Assembly: GCA_963693085.1 (NCBI GenBank)
Contig: OY856410.1
Location: 888,225,835 to 888,289,834, forward strand
DNA length: 64,000 nt
Reading direction: 5' to 3'
Origin: Alisma plantago-aquatica
Lineage: Eukaryota > Streptophyta > Magnoliopsida > Alismatales > Alismataceae
A program made the translations under genes and the position numbers. Of this stretch, positions 22,421-33,200 are shown one piece after another. The notes beneath the pieces are model-generated. The model made no database searches. It was not told where the DNA came from and saw only the letters and a list, made by a program, of their open reading frames with translations. The first letter of the stretch is position 1. Every line of letters begins with the position of its first letter.

Positions 22421-23284
22421 CAAATTCGTTCCATTTTCACATTACTTGTTGTGCAAGGAATGAATATGTAATATTAATTGGAAACGAATTTCCAATTTTG
22501 TGTGCGTTTGGAGAAGCACAAGATGACCATCTGGACTATGGCAGACGACCATCTGACATGCAGGCCAACCGTCTAGCAATCCAAATGACCAATTCAACTT
22601 CCGCCGGCTGCAAAGTTCTAGAACTGTTGTGAAAAATTGAGATCTTGCGGTCCCTTCCACTCCCGCATAGACTGGGAACCCTAACCTAAACTCTGTCTAT
22701 AAATAGAGGGGTACTGGGGGCTTCCCAGAACACAAGACAAACAATTGATAATCAATTTCTATGACAATTATTGTCCTCTCCAGTTGTGGTAACCATGAGA
22801 GCCTAAGCAAGTCCTACCCAACTAGGGAGAGATAGCAAGGGAGAGAACAATTGAGATCATTGTTGTGGGAGAGAATGTTGGTTACTAGTATGCCAATGAA
22901 AGGGAAAACTCTTTATTGACCATTCTAGCATGACGACATGAGTTCTAGGCGGTCTATGTGGACTTCTCTAGAGGAGGGATGTTGTTGTCGGTCGCTAGGA
23001 GGGCATTGTCAACCAACAATCTGTGACAAGAGGAGCTATTGCAGAAGATGACGTTCGAGTCTACTATCTGTGGAGGAGCAGTCAGACAAGTCCCAGCGCA
23101 ACTAGGAGTCAGAGTTGCACAACTAAAATGACGATGATTGTTGCTAGACTTGCTCCAGGACCAGGTATATCCTTGAAACCATCCTTTCCATCTAATAGTC
23201 ATTGACGCAATGTGCTGACTATGGGGAATATGGTAGATAAAAATTTTGTTTCTACTGCCTGCTCTATATACATATTTCTCTACA

Positions 23285-23289
23285 CTTAC
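23285..23289. repeat. Copia target site duplication, right copy (CTTAC)
   Basis: It pairs with CTTAA at 13490-13494 with one mismatch. Confidence 0.6.
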
Positions 23290-23777
23290 CATATATAAAA
23301 TACTAACAAGGTGTGCCACATAAACATGATAAAAAATAAGGCACATAACCTCTCATCAACAATAAGCAACCTACATGCAAGTAAAATACAATAACACTAG
23401 TGAAAATATATAGTCAATGGCGGTTAGGGCACATAACCTAAAGACTGACAGAGAATGGAACATAACCAAACTCCCTTGGCGTACAAGCTAGGGTATGGGG
23501 CATATGATCCTCCATTCTAATATATAAAAGTTCCAGAGGACGAAAACCTCATTGCATGATAGAGGAATAAAACCTAGGGCGTAATAATTTCACAAAGGGG
23601 AATAACATCTATAAACCAAATCATTATATTACTCTAGCACTACTGAATCAACAAGCATGCATTAAATGTAGATGCAAGTGAAAGTATAGCCATAAAATAT
23701 ATTTAATGACATCATCATCACGCAAGTGGATAAAAAACACCACATAAGTGGGCAAAATAGTTCATATACGCAATTAG
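23290..23777 (-). repeat. Family L LTR, minus strand, 5' part
   Basis: On the minus strand it continues the LTR interrupted at 13494. The GATTCAGTAGT block and CTATACTTTCACTTGCATCTA match 2053-2105 of the plus-strand copy. Homology weakens toward the T-run at 23778, where a LINE remnant begins. Confidence 0.55.
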
Positions 23778-24146
23778 TTTTTTTTGCGAGTAATGGAGAC
23801 TAATATATTATGACCTAACCACTAGATTTTTGTCTTTCATATAGATGTTCATTAGATCATTTGGACATGCGTTAGATTTAAATGATTCTCCTGGGATCTT
23901 CAGGTACCACTTTGCCATGTTTCACAAGCTGGTTTGCTTCCCGATCTACTTTGTTGAAGTGAATGACCTAAAATCATTGTATGTAGTTGATGATTGTTTG
24001 AGCTAGAGGTAGGTACTTAGGAGGGCACATAATTGGATCTCAATGTATTAGATTGATAGGAGGGAATATGAATTCACATCACATCTGGTAAGATCACCTT
24101 GTTTGGTAGCTTGGACACCCCTAAGAACATCAAGCATGACTCCTTC
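23778..24146 (-). pseudogene. LINE RNase H remnant with A-tail
   Basis: The minus strand encodes a decayed HFNKVDREANQLVKHGKV segment (about 23906-23975), resembling the C-terminal end of plant L1-type RNase H domains, where R.AN..AD.LA..G is usual. It is followed about 120 bp later by a run of eight A (23778-23785 on plus as T). Upstream frames contain stops. It is cut at 24146 by the start of the Tat/Athila-type LTR. It may be the missing 3' end of the LINE at 50289-53997. Confidence 0.55.
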
Positions 24147-24163
24147 TGATAACCTCCAATTTT
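24147..24163 (+). repeat. 17 bp LTR-start fragment (TGATAACCTCCAATTTT)
   Basis: It is identical to the first 17 bases of the minus-strand LTR (read from 26026 downward) but in plus orientation, joined directly to the 3' end of that LTR. It makes a 17 bp terminal inverted repeat that is not a normal LTR feature and marks a rearrangement junction. Confidence 0.75.
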
Positions 24164-25374
24164 TGATGGAGCTTCCACTTATGTGGAATTGCGTGCACCA
24201 ACTAAAAATCCTAAAGATGATAAGTCTTTAGGTTTAGCCTTGCATATACTAGATAGAGAACTCCACCCACATATGATAAGATACGTGGAAGTATTATCGT
24301 AGTATAGTTAGGGGTCGAATCCTCAGGACAACGGTCTTGTTGCAAGCAACAAGATGGAAAACGTTAGAATTTCACTTAGTCACTTAATAGTAGGAACTTA
24401 AATCGAAAGGTTGGTTTTTGTTGTTTTAAACTAAGAACATGTAAAGTAAAGAAAACAAGTAAATTTAAGGAGTTAAACAATGATAAAAGTCACTAGGGTG
24501 TGATCGGTTTTTCACCGCCACTACACATGGATCAAGACATGCAAAGTAAAACATAACCTGCAATAAGAGTTTAGTCAGTTAGTATCTTTGTAGACTTAGT
24601 TTCCTTTCGGAGAACTAACTACGAGAAGTGTGGGAATGTTGCAATGCCAGCCATTCCCAAACAAATGGTCACCTACTTTGCATCATTCCCTTCACAAAGT
24701 GTGTTCCTCGACTTACTAAGGTTGCACTTTCATACGTCAACTGATTCCATTTCATAGTATGAAAGTGCAACAAATGATAGTGAGTTTACTCCACTTCTTG
24801 AGAGACACTTCTAGATACCGAAACAGATGCATGGTGGATACATGCACCAAGAACCAACATACAAACGAGTTTCGAATCTAATAGTACAAACGTAGACAAT
24901 TCATACTAAAAGATAAAGGACAACACAAGTTGGAGATCAAGCAACATGCATTCATTAAACGTTTGATGTTGAACTGAAAAGATAAGAACTCTATATTACA
25001 AACTATGGATTACATTTACATGATATGAAAACATGGGCTACTCCCTGCACCCTAAGGAAAGAGACTACTCGCTCATGACTAGGACAAAGAAGGAGGCAAG
25101 AAGAGAGAGAAAGAGCATCATCCCCATAAAGGAGAGAGGAAAGTCAACCCCTTAGAGAGAGAGAAACGATCCACCAGATTCACAGATTGCACGATGATGA
25201 GATCTCCCTCTTCCCACCTTCTTTGGCAGAGAGAGAGAAAGTAGCTTCGAGATGGAGTATGGGTCTCAGACCGGCAACCCCAGGGTGGAGGATGGAAGTC
25301 GTATGTGCTCTGGAGTGATTGAGGCAGCCTTTGGACATCTGAAACTTGATGTCTGGTGGAGGACCCTTGGGGTC

Positions 25375-25385
25375 TTATTTATAGG
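25375..25385 (-). promoter_or_regulatory. Probable TATA box of minus-strand LTR (CTATAAATAAG)
   Basis: It is read on the minus strand directly downstream of the tandem arrays and followed by ACCCCAAGGGTCC. It corresponds to 28325-28335 in the plus copy. Confidence 0.65.
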
Positions 25386-25410
25386 CCTTAAGTGAAGTCC
25401 AAATGGTTTG

Positions 25411-25850
25411 GAGACCGTTTCGACCTCAAGACCATTTGGACCTTGAGACCGTTTGGACCTCAAGACCGTTTGGACCTTGAGATCGTTTGGACCTCAAGAC
25501 CGTCTGGACCTTGAGACCGTTTGGACCTCAAGACCGTTTGGACCTTGAGACCGTTTGGACCTCGAGACCGTTTGAACCTCAAGACCGTTTGGCTTCATGC
25601 GGTCTCGGGACCGTGTGACTCCATGCGGTCTCGGGACCGGTTGACTTCATGCGGTCTCGGGACCGTGTGACTCCATGCAGTCTCGGGACCGGTTGGCTTC
25701 ATGCGGTCTTGAGATCGTGTGACTCCATGCGGTCTCGGGACCAATTGGCTTCATCCGGTCTTGGGACCGTTTGACTCCATGCGGTCTCGGGACCGATTGG
25801 CTTCATGCGGTCTGGGGACCGTTTGAGTCCATGCGGTCTTGAGGCTGAGT
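25411..25850. repeat. Two adjacent tandem arrays: 17 bp GACCGTTTGGACCTCAA and 26 bp GCGGTCTCGGGACCG units
   Basis: 25411-25591 holds about ten 17 bp units. The last five bases alternate between CTCAA and CTTGA, so neighbouring units form inverted pairs around GACCGTTTGG. 25592-25850 holds about nine units of 26 bp with the core GCGGTCTCGGGACCG, itself a near-palindrome (GGTCTCGGGACC), alternating CTTCAT and CTCCAT linkers. On the minus strand the arrays lie upstream of the TATA box. The 17 bp array recurs at 28136-28305 in the plus-strand LTR; the 26 bp array does not. Confidence 0.85.
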
Positions 25851-26026
25851 TAGTTTTTTATGATCTTTTTTTGTGTTTTTCTGCATATATAAAAGGGAAA
25901 AGTTAGTATAATAGTATATTTACAATAAGAGGGAAAATTTAGGGATTATGTATAATTTTAATTTAGAAAGAGTGTGGAAAACTAAAGAAAAAGACTAATA
26001 TAATCATCCAAAATTGGAGGTTATCA

Positions 26027-26045
26027 CCCCCCTAACTTAGAGTCT
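26027..26045 (-). other. Polypurine tract of minus-strand Tat/Athila-type element
   Basis: On the minus strand CTCTAAGTTAGGGGGG abuts the LTR start TGATAACC and is preceded by TTGAGGACAAGCTAGA. The GAGGACAAGC ... AGTTxGGGGGG arrangement is typical just before the 3' LTR of plant Tat/Athila elements. Confidence 0.85.
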
Positions 26046-27203
26046 AGCTTGTCCTCAAGTTAGATAGAGCTGATGCATGTAATGGCGAGGCGATTTTATT
26101 TAGTTAGGATTTCCATACTCTTGCTTCAATTCTCAATCTGAGTTCTCCTAAGGTCATATCAGGTCTTATTGCTTGCCTTGACTCTTTCAGGTTTCGAGAG
26201 TTTCTTGGGTCTCAGGTTCCTTCCGTATCTCGTAGCTCGCATCGGGACCACCTTTATTCTGTGCATGTTGTTGACTCTAATCATCTTTATACCTCTCTGA
26301 AGGACCTACTGGAAGCTAGAGAGGGTATGAGGGTTGGCTAAAGGCTTGAAGTGTAACTCCCCCTTCAAGTGGGGGAGGGGTTGTCTATGCTTTTAGGATC
26401 TCACTACCGGGCACGACACATCTGCCTTTGTGAGGGCAGTTGAATGTAACGTCCGTGTGAGTCCTTTATAAGCCTTTCATATATTTAGATAGCTTAGGGT
26501 TTCACTACCGGGAACGACACATCTGCCTTTGTGAGGGCAGCTGAATGTGCCGGCTGGGTGATACCTTCATCGGTTCTTTATATAGATCCTTATTTATGAC
26601 ACAACTCTCATAATTTTATTCGACTCTCTGGGTTTTATTTGAAGACTCACAAGCTTGGGTTTTGGGGTTTTGTTTGGGAAATTATTTTGGGCGGCCAAGC
26701 CTCTTTTATTTTGAAGAGAGGAAAGCTGTTCTTAGATTTTTTCAACATGCACTTATTTGGTCTGTGGTCCACTTGCAGAACTTCTTGATTTGGAAGTTGC
26801 CTGATGCCCCTCTCATCCTTGAGAGCCTAGCTTATTCTTGCTTTGATATTGACCTGTGGAGAGTCAGATACAGAAGTGAAGCAAAAGCATGAAAATCAAT
26901 AGTGGAGGGACGTTATTAAATCGCCATTAAATGTCTAAGTGCTATTTACTTTTTGGGGACTAACATGATTCTAGAGTTAATTGAGGGTGACTTTATTCAA
27001 AAAGGGTTATTTAAAAAGAAAATTAAAAAGGAAAAAAAAAGAAAAGAAAATATGTACAAACAGAAAAAGGAGAAAATGGAGAAAGAGGGATTTAGAAATG
27101 ATACCTTGCCCTTGTCTAATGTACCCCCCCCTAACTTATCACTCACTATGTCCTCAGAGTGTCAAAGTGATAGGTTGAGGAGTACGATGACAAGGGCTAC
27201 AGG
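26046..27203 (-). other. 3' interior of minus-strand Tat/Athila-type element, with direct repeats
   Basis: Non-coding stretch between the Ulp1-like frame and the LTR. Two 48 bp direct repeats (26401-26448 and 26502-26549, sharing CACTACCGGG.ACGACACATC) lie 101 bp apart. A second GTTAGGGGGGG tract on the minus strand lies near 27122-27140, after CTGAGGACATAGTGAG. The 26953-27207 plus frame is A-rich low complexity, not a gene. Confidence 0.6.
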
Positions 27204-27509
27204 CTAAGTTAATTCTGAATTTGCCCCTGGTGATTGAAGTAGATTTGCTACGAACTGTCTGCGTAGAGCGTGGTAATCCACGTCAGTCATATCTTCTACT
27301 GGTCTTTGAAGAACAATGATGGTATACATCCAGTAGAGGACGTGGAAGCCGCAGTCATTTGATTGTCGGATTTGTTGGGGGCATTTGTGGCTGAAGGAAG
27401 GGCGATGAAAATTTTCTTTGTCGTAAGCCCTTGTATGCTGACTTAGAAAGGTGATTAATTTGTCAGCGCATTCCTTCGCCATAACCTCTGTTGGCGTCCT
27501 TGGTGTCAC
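27204..27509 (-). pseudogene. Ulp1-type (C48) cysteine protease-like C-terminal fragment in a retroelement
   Basis: The 101-residue frame contains CPQQIRQSNDCGFHVLYWMY. This is the oxyanion Gln plus catalytic Cys block of Ulp1/SENP SUMO proteases (Q....DCG.FV), at about residues 43-62. It is followed by a short helical C-terminus (DYHALRRQFVANLL) as in plant Ulp1 domains. The catalytic His and Asp, which lie upstream in the family, are missing, and an in-frame stop lies just upstream near 27525. So it is half a domain. It sits in the same orientation as, and just 5' of, the polypurine-tract region of the minus-strand Tat/Athila-type element. It looks like a captured or lineage-specific extra ORF rather than a host gene. 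Confidence 0.7.
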
Positions 27510-27557
27510 GACATAGTTTGTCTACCATGGATTGTACTGGCTATCAGAACTGTAAAC

Positions 27558-28135
27558 GTATGAATTGTCTACGTTTGTACTATTAGATTCGAAACTCATT
27601 TGTATTATGGTTCTTGGTGCATGTATCCACCATGCATCTATTTTGGTATCTAGAAGTGTCTCTCAAGAAGTGGAGTAAACTCACTATCATTCGTTGCACT
27701 TTCATACTATGAAATGGAATCAATTGACGTATGAAAGTGCAACCTTGGTAAGTTGAGGAATACACTTTGCAAAGGAATGATGCAAAGTAGGTGACCATTT
27801 GTTCGGGAATGGCTGGCATTGCAACATTCCCGCCCTGGGGCTGCCGGTCTGAGACCCATACTCCATCTCGAAGCTACTTTCTCTCTCTCCACCAAAGAAG
27901 GTGGGAAGAGGGAGATCTCGTCATCGCGCAACCTGTGAGGCTGGTGGATCGTTTCTCTCTCTCCAAGGGGTTGACTTTCCTCTCTCCTTTATGGGGATGA
28001 TGCTCTTTCTCTCTCTTCTTGCCTCCTTCTTTGTCCTAGTCATGAGCGAGTAGTCTCTTTCACTAGGGTGCGGGGAGTAGCCCCGCTACCCATGTTTTCA
28101 TATCATGTAAATGTAATCCATAGTTTGTAATATAG
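27558..28135 (+). repeat. Misplaced LTR segments, plus strand
   Basis: 27558-27831 repeats 28811-29083 (GTATGAATTGTCT ... GCAACATTCCCG). 27833-28135 repeats 28434-28734 (CCCTGGGGCTGCC ... TTTGTAATATAG). The two blocks are in the wrong order relative to the intact LTR, so at least two joins (near 27832 and 28135/28136) are recombinant. Confidence 0.75.
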
Positions 28136-29553
28136 AAACGGTCTTGAGGTCCAAACGGTCTTGAGGTCCAAATGGTCTCAAGGTCCAAACGGTCTTGAGG
28201 TCCAAACGGTCTCAAGGTCCAAACGGTCTTGAGGTCCAAATGGTCTCAAGGTCCAAACGGTCTTGAGGTCCAAACGGTCTTGAGGTCCAAACAGTCTCCA
28301 AACCGGTTGGACTTCACTTAAGGCCTATAAATAAGGCCCCAAGGGTCCTCCACCAGACATCAAGTTTTAGACGTCCAAAGGCTGCCTCAATCACTCCAGA
28401 GCACATACGACTTCCATCCTCTGCCCTGGGGCTGCCGGTCTAAGACCCATACTCCATCTCGAAGCTACTTTCTCTCTCTCTGCCAAAGAAGGTGGGAAGA
28501 GGGAGATCTCGTCATCGCGCAACCTATGAAGTTGGTGGATCGTTTCTCTCTCTCTAAAGGGTTGACTTTCCTCTCTCCTTTATGGGGATGATGCTCTTTC
28601 TCTCTCTTCTTGCTTCCTTCTTTGTCCTAGTCATGAGCGAGTAGTCTCTTTCACTAGGGTGTGGGGAGTAGCCCCGCCACCCATGTTTTCATATCATGTA
28701 AATGTAATCCATAGTTTGTAATATAGAGTTCTTATCTTTTCAGTTCAACATCAAACGTTTAATGAATGCATGTTGCTTGATCTCCAACTTGTGTTATCCT
28801 TTATCTTTTAGTATGAATTGTCTATGTTTGTACTATTAGATTCGAAACTCATGTGTATGTTGGTTCTTGGTGCATGTATCCACCATGCATCTGTTTCGGT
28901 ATCTAGAAGTGTCACTCAAGAAGTGGAGTAAACTCAGTATCATTCGTTGCACTTTCATACTATGAAATGGAATCAGTTGACGTATGAAAGTGCAACCTTG
29001 GTAAGTCGAGGAACACCCTTTGTGAAGGGAATGATGCAAAGTAGGTGACCATTTGTTCGGGAATGGCTGGCATTGCAACATTCCCGCACTTCTCGTAGTT
29101 AGTTCTCCGAAAGGAAACTAAGTCTATAAAGATACTAACTGACTAAACTCTTGTTGCAGGTTATGTTTTACTTTGCATGTCTTGATCCATGTGTAGTGGC
29201 GGTGAAAACCCGATCACACCCTAGTGACTTTTATAATTATTTAACTCCTTAGATTTACTTGCTTTCTTTACTTTACATGTTCTTAGTTTAAAACAACAAA
29301 AACCGACCTTTCGATTTAAGTGCCTACTATTAAGTGACTAAGTGAAATTCTAACATTTTCCATCTTGTTGCTTGCAACAAGATCGTTGTCCTGAGGATTC
29401 GACCCTTAACTATACTACGATAGGACTTCCACGTATCTTAGCATACGTGGGTGGAGTTCTCTATCTAGTATATGCAAGGCTAAACCTAAAGACTTATCAT
29501 CTTTAGGATTTTTAGTTGGTGCACGCAATTCCACGTAAGTGGAAGCTCCATCA
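28136..29553 (+). repeat. Tat/Athila-type 5' LTR, plus strand, truncated at its start
   Basis: It starts abruptly inside the 17 bp array (28136-28305), then TATA (28325-28335), U5 and the end CTCCATCA at 29553. It lacks the LTR start and the 26 bp array present in the minus copy. It is followed by the primer site at 29559. Confidence 0.8.
28325..28335 (+). promoter_or_regulatory. Probable TATA box of plus-strand LTR (CTATAAATAAG)
   Basis: It follows the 17 bp array and AAGGC, and is followed by GCCCCAAGGGTCC. It matches the minus-strand LTR. Confidence 0.65.
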
Positions 29554-29558
29554 AAAAT

Positions 29559-29576
29559 TGGCGCCGTTGGCGGGGA
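29559..29576 (+). other. Primer binding site, Tat/Athila type (TGGCGCCGTTGGCGGGGA)
   Basis: TGGCGCCGTTG plus GGGGA five bases after the LTR end is the standard signature of plant Tat/Athila elements, and differs from the initiator-Met sites of the other elements in the window. Confidence 0.9.
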
Positions 29577-29722
29577 CAACGGAACGTTTTAATTTCATTT
29601 AGTATCTTGCTAGTTGGTTAGGGTTTTACACTTTCTTTTTAATCATTAGTCTGTATCTTCTTGAAACCATTATATCTTTACCATTATCTAAAGGTGTTTT
29701 CTTTTCTCTACTCAGGTAGAAA

Positions 29723-30212
29723 ATGTGTATGCGATCATCACATAACTGCGGATTCTCTCCTGATTCGGAGTTTGACTCTGAGGTAGTGAGAAGTTTCCAT
29801 CGCCACATTCGACTCAATTGCCAAAGAGCCAGGAAAATGGCCGACGATCAACGCCAGGCTTCATTGGTGATGGAGAGGGTCAACGCCGCCATCGCTGCTC
29901 AACGGGCACAACTCATCGCGGATACTCGTGCCCAGATTCAAGCGGAGATTCATGCGGAAGAATAGGCCCACATCAGAGCTGAAAATGAGGCAGCAACCCA
30001 AGTTGCTCAGTTGGAGTTAAGTAACAAGCAGTTGAGGGATTACGCTGTCCCAAAGAACTATGAAGATAACCATCCGGTTCGACCTCCGATCATCAATATT
30101 CCCAACTTTGAGATTTGGACCCAATGGATCCAGATCATGCAAAGTAGGCTACCACCTGGATTCCCAAACAATTTCAATCAAAATCAAGGGAACTCCAGGA
30201 ATAACTTCCCGA
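29723..30212 (+). pseudogene. Tat/Athila-type gag N-terminal fragment
   Basis: An open frame from 29723 (likely start at 29837, MADDQRQAS) with an Ala/Gln/Glu-rich helical stretch and one TAG at 29963. It continues in the same frame with NKQLRDYAVPKN, then VRPPIINIPNFEIWTQWIQIM. RxLRDYA.P ... I.RP.I...NFE is the conserved Athila/Tat gag entry. It then jumps to a Pro/Asn/Gln-rich stretch and ends at 30212, where LARD1 sequence begins. The rest of gag and all of pol are missing. Confidence 0.8.
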
Positions 30213-33200
30213 GAGCTTACTTGTTGACAGTGGACGGCTTGTTTTAACTAAATAGTTGATTGTGGGTTTTACGCTACTCTCAATGGAACATTTTGCGTTG
30301 TTAATCAAGGGATGTCTAGGGTTAGATGATGACTCTTTATAGAGCACAAATCAAGGACTTCATAGGTGGTTTATCCAAGGTCTTTACTTATGTAAACAAA
30401 CAATGGTCTTACCTTTTAAACATCCAATGGTTCTGGGTGACATTGTGGTATGGTGATATTGGTTGAATGACGATGGAACAAATGGAGGGTTACACTTAAT
30501 AAGGTAGTCTTACCTATTCACTCATATGAATAGAAGGGATGATAACCATATTGTGTTGATATGTAACCCTAATGAGGTATAGCTTGTTATACCTAGCTTT
30601 AATATAATTAAATGATAATAATTGGGTATGAATAGTCCTTGAATGACTAATACAATCATGGAATACTCTGTTACTATTGTAGAAACCCTAGTATGCTATA
30701 AACCAATGGTTACACCTTGATTTATGTGTGGGTTCATACTTGAGAATAGTATGGAATGTGATGGTGATGCTTCACCTTATGCATCCATGATCCAATGGGG
30801 ATGCCATGAGTTAGGGTTTGGGTGTAAGTGTTGATTAGTAACACTGATATGATTTATCATTTTGAACCTAACTCTAATGAAAATAGATAAATATGAGTAT
30901 TCATGTTTAACATTCTTATATGATGGAATGATGGTGGAATAACCCCCTTAACATGATCATAACCTTAATGTGTTAATTTATGGTCATCATAGCCAAATGG
31001 TTGATACTTTCTTATGCTAAATATGTGCATTATGAATATGATGAGGGTTAATCATATCTAGATTCCTTGCATATTGATGTAATAAAGGAATGTTCTTAAT
31101 GTTAATATAATCCTTCTATGATTGTTTATGAATATCTCCTAGCTCATTAATGCAATATTGTGTTGATATGGTGTATTATATGTAAGTGATGTTGTTGTGC
31201 CTTGTTATAAGGCATGAAAATATAATGATGATCTTGTAGGGAATAGTATGATGGTCTTAATGACCTATGGGCATGGTTGAGCCCTAAATGAGGTGTAATC
31301 CTCTTATGTTGATAAGGTTTGATACCCTGTGATATTGTGAAAAGGATTTTATATCCTATGATAGTATGATGGTCTTAATGACCTTTGGGCATGGTTGAGC
31401 CCTGAATGAGGAGTAATCCTCATGTATTGATAAGGGTTGATACCCTGTGATATTGTGAAAAGGATTTATATCTTGTGATAGTATGATGACTAGTGTAGTC
31501 TCATGAATGGCAAGTGAATAGTACCATGTGATGATGAGATGAGAAATTATGTTTCACACATTTTATATCTTTTGAAGTTGTGATATTTATGTGCTTGTTA
31601 GAAGTGATTAGGGTTTGTATGTCCACTTGTTTGATGTAGCCTTAATTCACCCAATTGGCATAACTAATCAAGTGGAACTTTAATCATGTAGTGCCTTGTG
31701 CCATAGATCCATTTGAGTGTCAGAATTTGCCAGATGGTGAAATGAGTATTCCTAAGGGAAAATCAGAGTGCAAACTTTTGAGTATGTGGGGGTGGCAAGT
31801 TGAGAATATATCCTTGTCATCCACAATGCAGATTGTGGAGGTTGGCTATGGTCATGCCTCATACAAATGATGTGACTGAGAACGGCTGCAGTCGTGTCTT
31901 AGTGATTATATACCTGACAAGATTGGAGGAAAACTACGGTTGTACCTTGAATGGTAGGGTATGCATACCCACCTCCTTTCACTAGTGTCGTGACCTATAC
32001 CAAGGACAGACTAGGCTGTTAGCAGCTTGACCTTATGTGTCACTGTGGTGGACCCGTACTGACCGGGGGCGGAGAAGATCTTAGGAGTCCGGCTCTTCCT
32101 AGATCTTGTATGGCACTGATTTCAACTTAGCAGTGGTCAGTTGGATTTTGAGTGGTATCCTCAATTTCCTCAGGGCATAATAAAAAATGTAAGACAGCCG
32201 TGTAGCATATCTATTTAGGGTTATACACAATGCTTCATATTGGATGAAAACCCTTGCTTTCTTTCTTTTCACTGAGATCATGTACAATACAATAAGAGAT
32301 AATAGATATGATTATGTTGTAGTTATGATCATGTTGTAAACATGCTTATGTTGTCACATATACTTACATTTGTGGTTAAGATGTTGTTGCTAGCTATGTT
32401 TAACATTGTGGGCCATGCTTTGTAACTAGAGATGCATATACTGTTAATCATGCTTATCCATATAGTTGTGCTTATGTTGTTAGCTCTTTTTATGATGTTG
32501 ATATGTTCAACCTATTAGACATGCTAATGTTGTTAGCTATGCTTATGTGGCTAGACTTATTCATAATGATAGAGATGCTATGTTACTAGACTTGCTCATG
32601 ATGCTAGATATGCATATGCTACTAAATTGCTTATATTGCCAACAAGATAAAGGATGATAGTCTGGATAATGATGATAGTTATTATCTGCTCCTTTATGTA
32701 TTTTTTTAATCATCAATACTACTAATCTTATGTTTTATATCTAATTAAACTGCATAAATTTTAGTTACTTAAAATTGTTGTAATCAATAAAAATTGTTGG
32801 AGGTTATGTCTCTTGCTGGGACATGGGTCTCACTCTTGTGGTTCGCCACTTTTTTTTTAGGTAATCGGCAGTGATGGCAACAAACATGTGGCAGCAAAGA
32901 GGATCTATAGTAATGAATCTTTGAGAAAGTTGATTAGATGTCTAGTGTGTCCTAGTGTCCTCTCTGTACTCTCAAGTTTGGGTAGGAAAAGTTTGTATAT
33001 AGTGTTTCAAATGAATCAGACTTTTGTTAGCATATTAATGCTTGTTTGTGTGGCATATATGAATATTGTTCTCCTGTGTATATATGTTGTGGCTAAGGTG
33101 ATAGAACAATTTGTATCAAATTCTTGGCCTAGTATGATAAAAGAAAGATGTTGGGCTCTTATGCAAATGTTTCTAAGCAAGTGCTGACGTTGAAATCGGT

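Larger units (their letters stand above)
13495..23284 (+). mobile_element. Ty1/copia LTR retrotransposon, 9.8 kb, degenerate autonomous type
   Basis: It has LTRs of 2.18 kb (13495-15673) and 2.38 kb (20904-23284, longer by an inserted LINE tail). The primer site is at 15675 and the polypurine tract before 20904. Gag, protease, integrase, reverse transcriptase and RNase H follow in copia order, with integrase before RT. All coding parts are broken by stops and frameshifts. LTR divergence is clearly higher than in the gag-only or Tekay-type elements, so it is comparatively old. It sits inside the minus-strand family L LTR. Confidence 0.9.
20904..23284 (+). repeat. 3' LTR of copia element
   Basis: It is collinear with the 5' LTR, ends CTACA, and is followed by CTTAC. 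It is lengthened by the LINE-tail insertion at 22209-22402 and its duplicated target site. Confidence 0.88.
24164..26026 (-). repeat. Tat/Athila-type LTR, minus strand (3' LTR)
   Basis: Read on the minus strand it starts TGATAACCTCC at 26026 after a GGGGGG tract and ends CTCCATCA at 24164. It contains short tandem arrays (25411-25850), a TATA box (25375-25385) and a long U5 shared with 28310-29553. Length is about 1.86 kb. Confidence 0.8.
24147..30212. mobile_element. Rearranged Tat/Athila-type Ty3/gypsy region (head-to-head copies)
   Basis: Two copies of one LTR family face each other. 24164-26026 is a minus-strand LTR with its own polypurine tract at 26027-26045. 27558-29553 is a plus-strand, internally scrambled LTR followed by a TGGCGCC primer site and gag. 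The two arms match in inverted orientation over about 1.2 kb or more (24164-25400 versus 28310-29553). Between them lie minus-strand 3' interior sequence with a Ulp1-like frame. The first 17 bp (24147-24163) equal a plus-strand LTR start. Nesting in opposite orientation plus recombination is the likeliest origin. Confidence 0.7.

Noticed and set aside
25411..25850. Regular short repeats resembling a CRISPR array
   Set aside because: Units are contiguous 17 and 26 bp tandem repeats without unique spacers, inside a plant retroelement LTR.
26953..27207. Lys/Glu-rich 84-codon plus frame
   Set aside because: It comes from an A-rich low-complexity stretch (AAAAAGAAAAGAAAA-type) antisense to the retroelement interior.
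24147..29553. DNA transposon with long terminal inverted repeats
   Set aside because: Arms are LTRs with TATA box, polypurine tract and primer site. No transposase is present, and the terminal 17 bp repeat is an LTR-start scrap.
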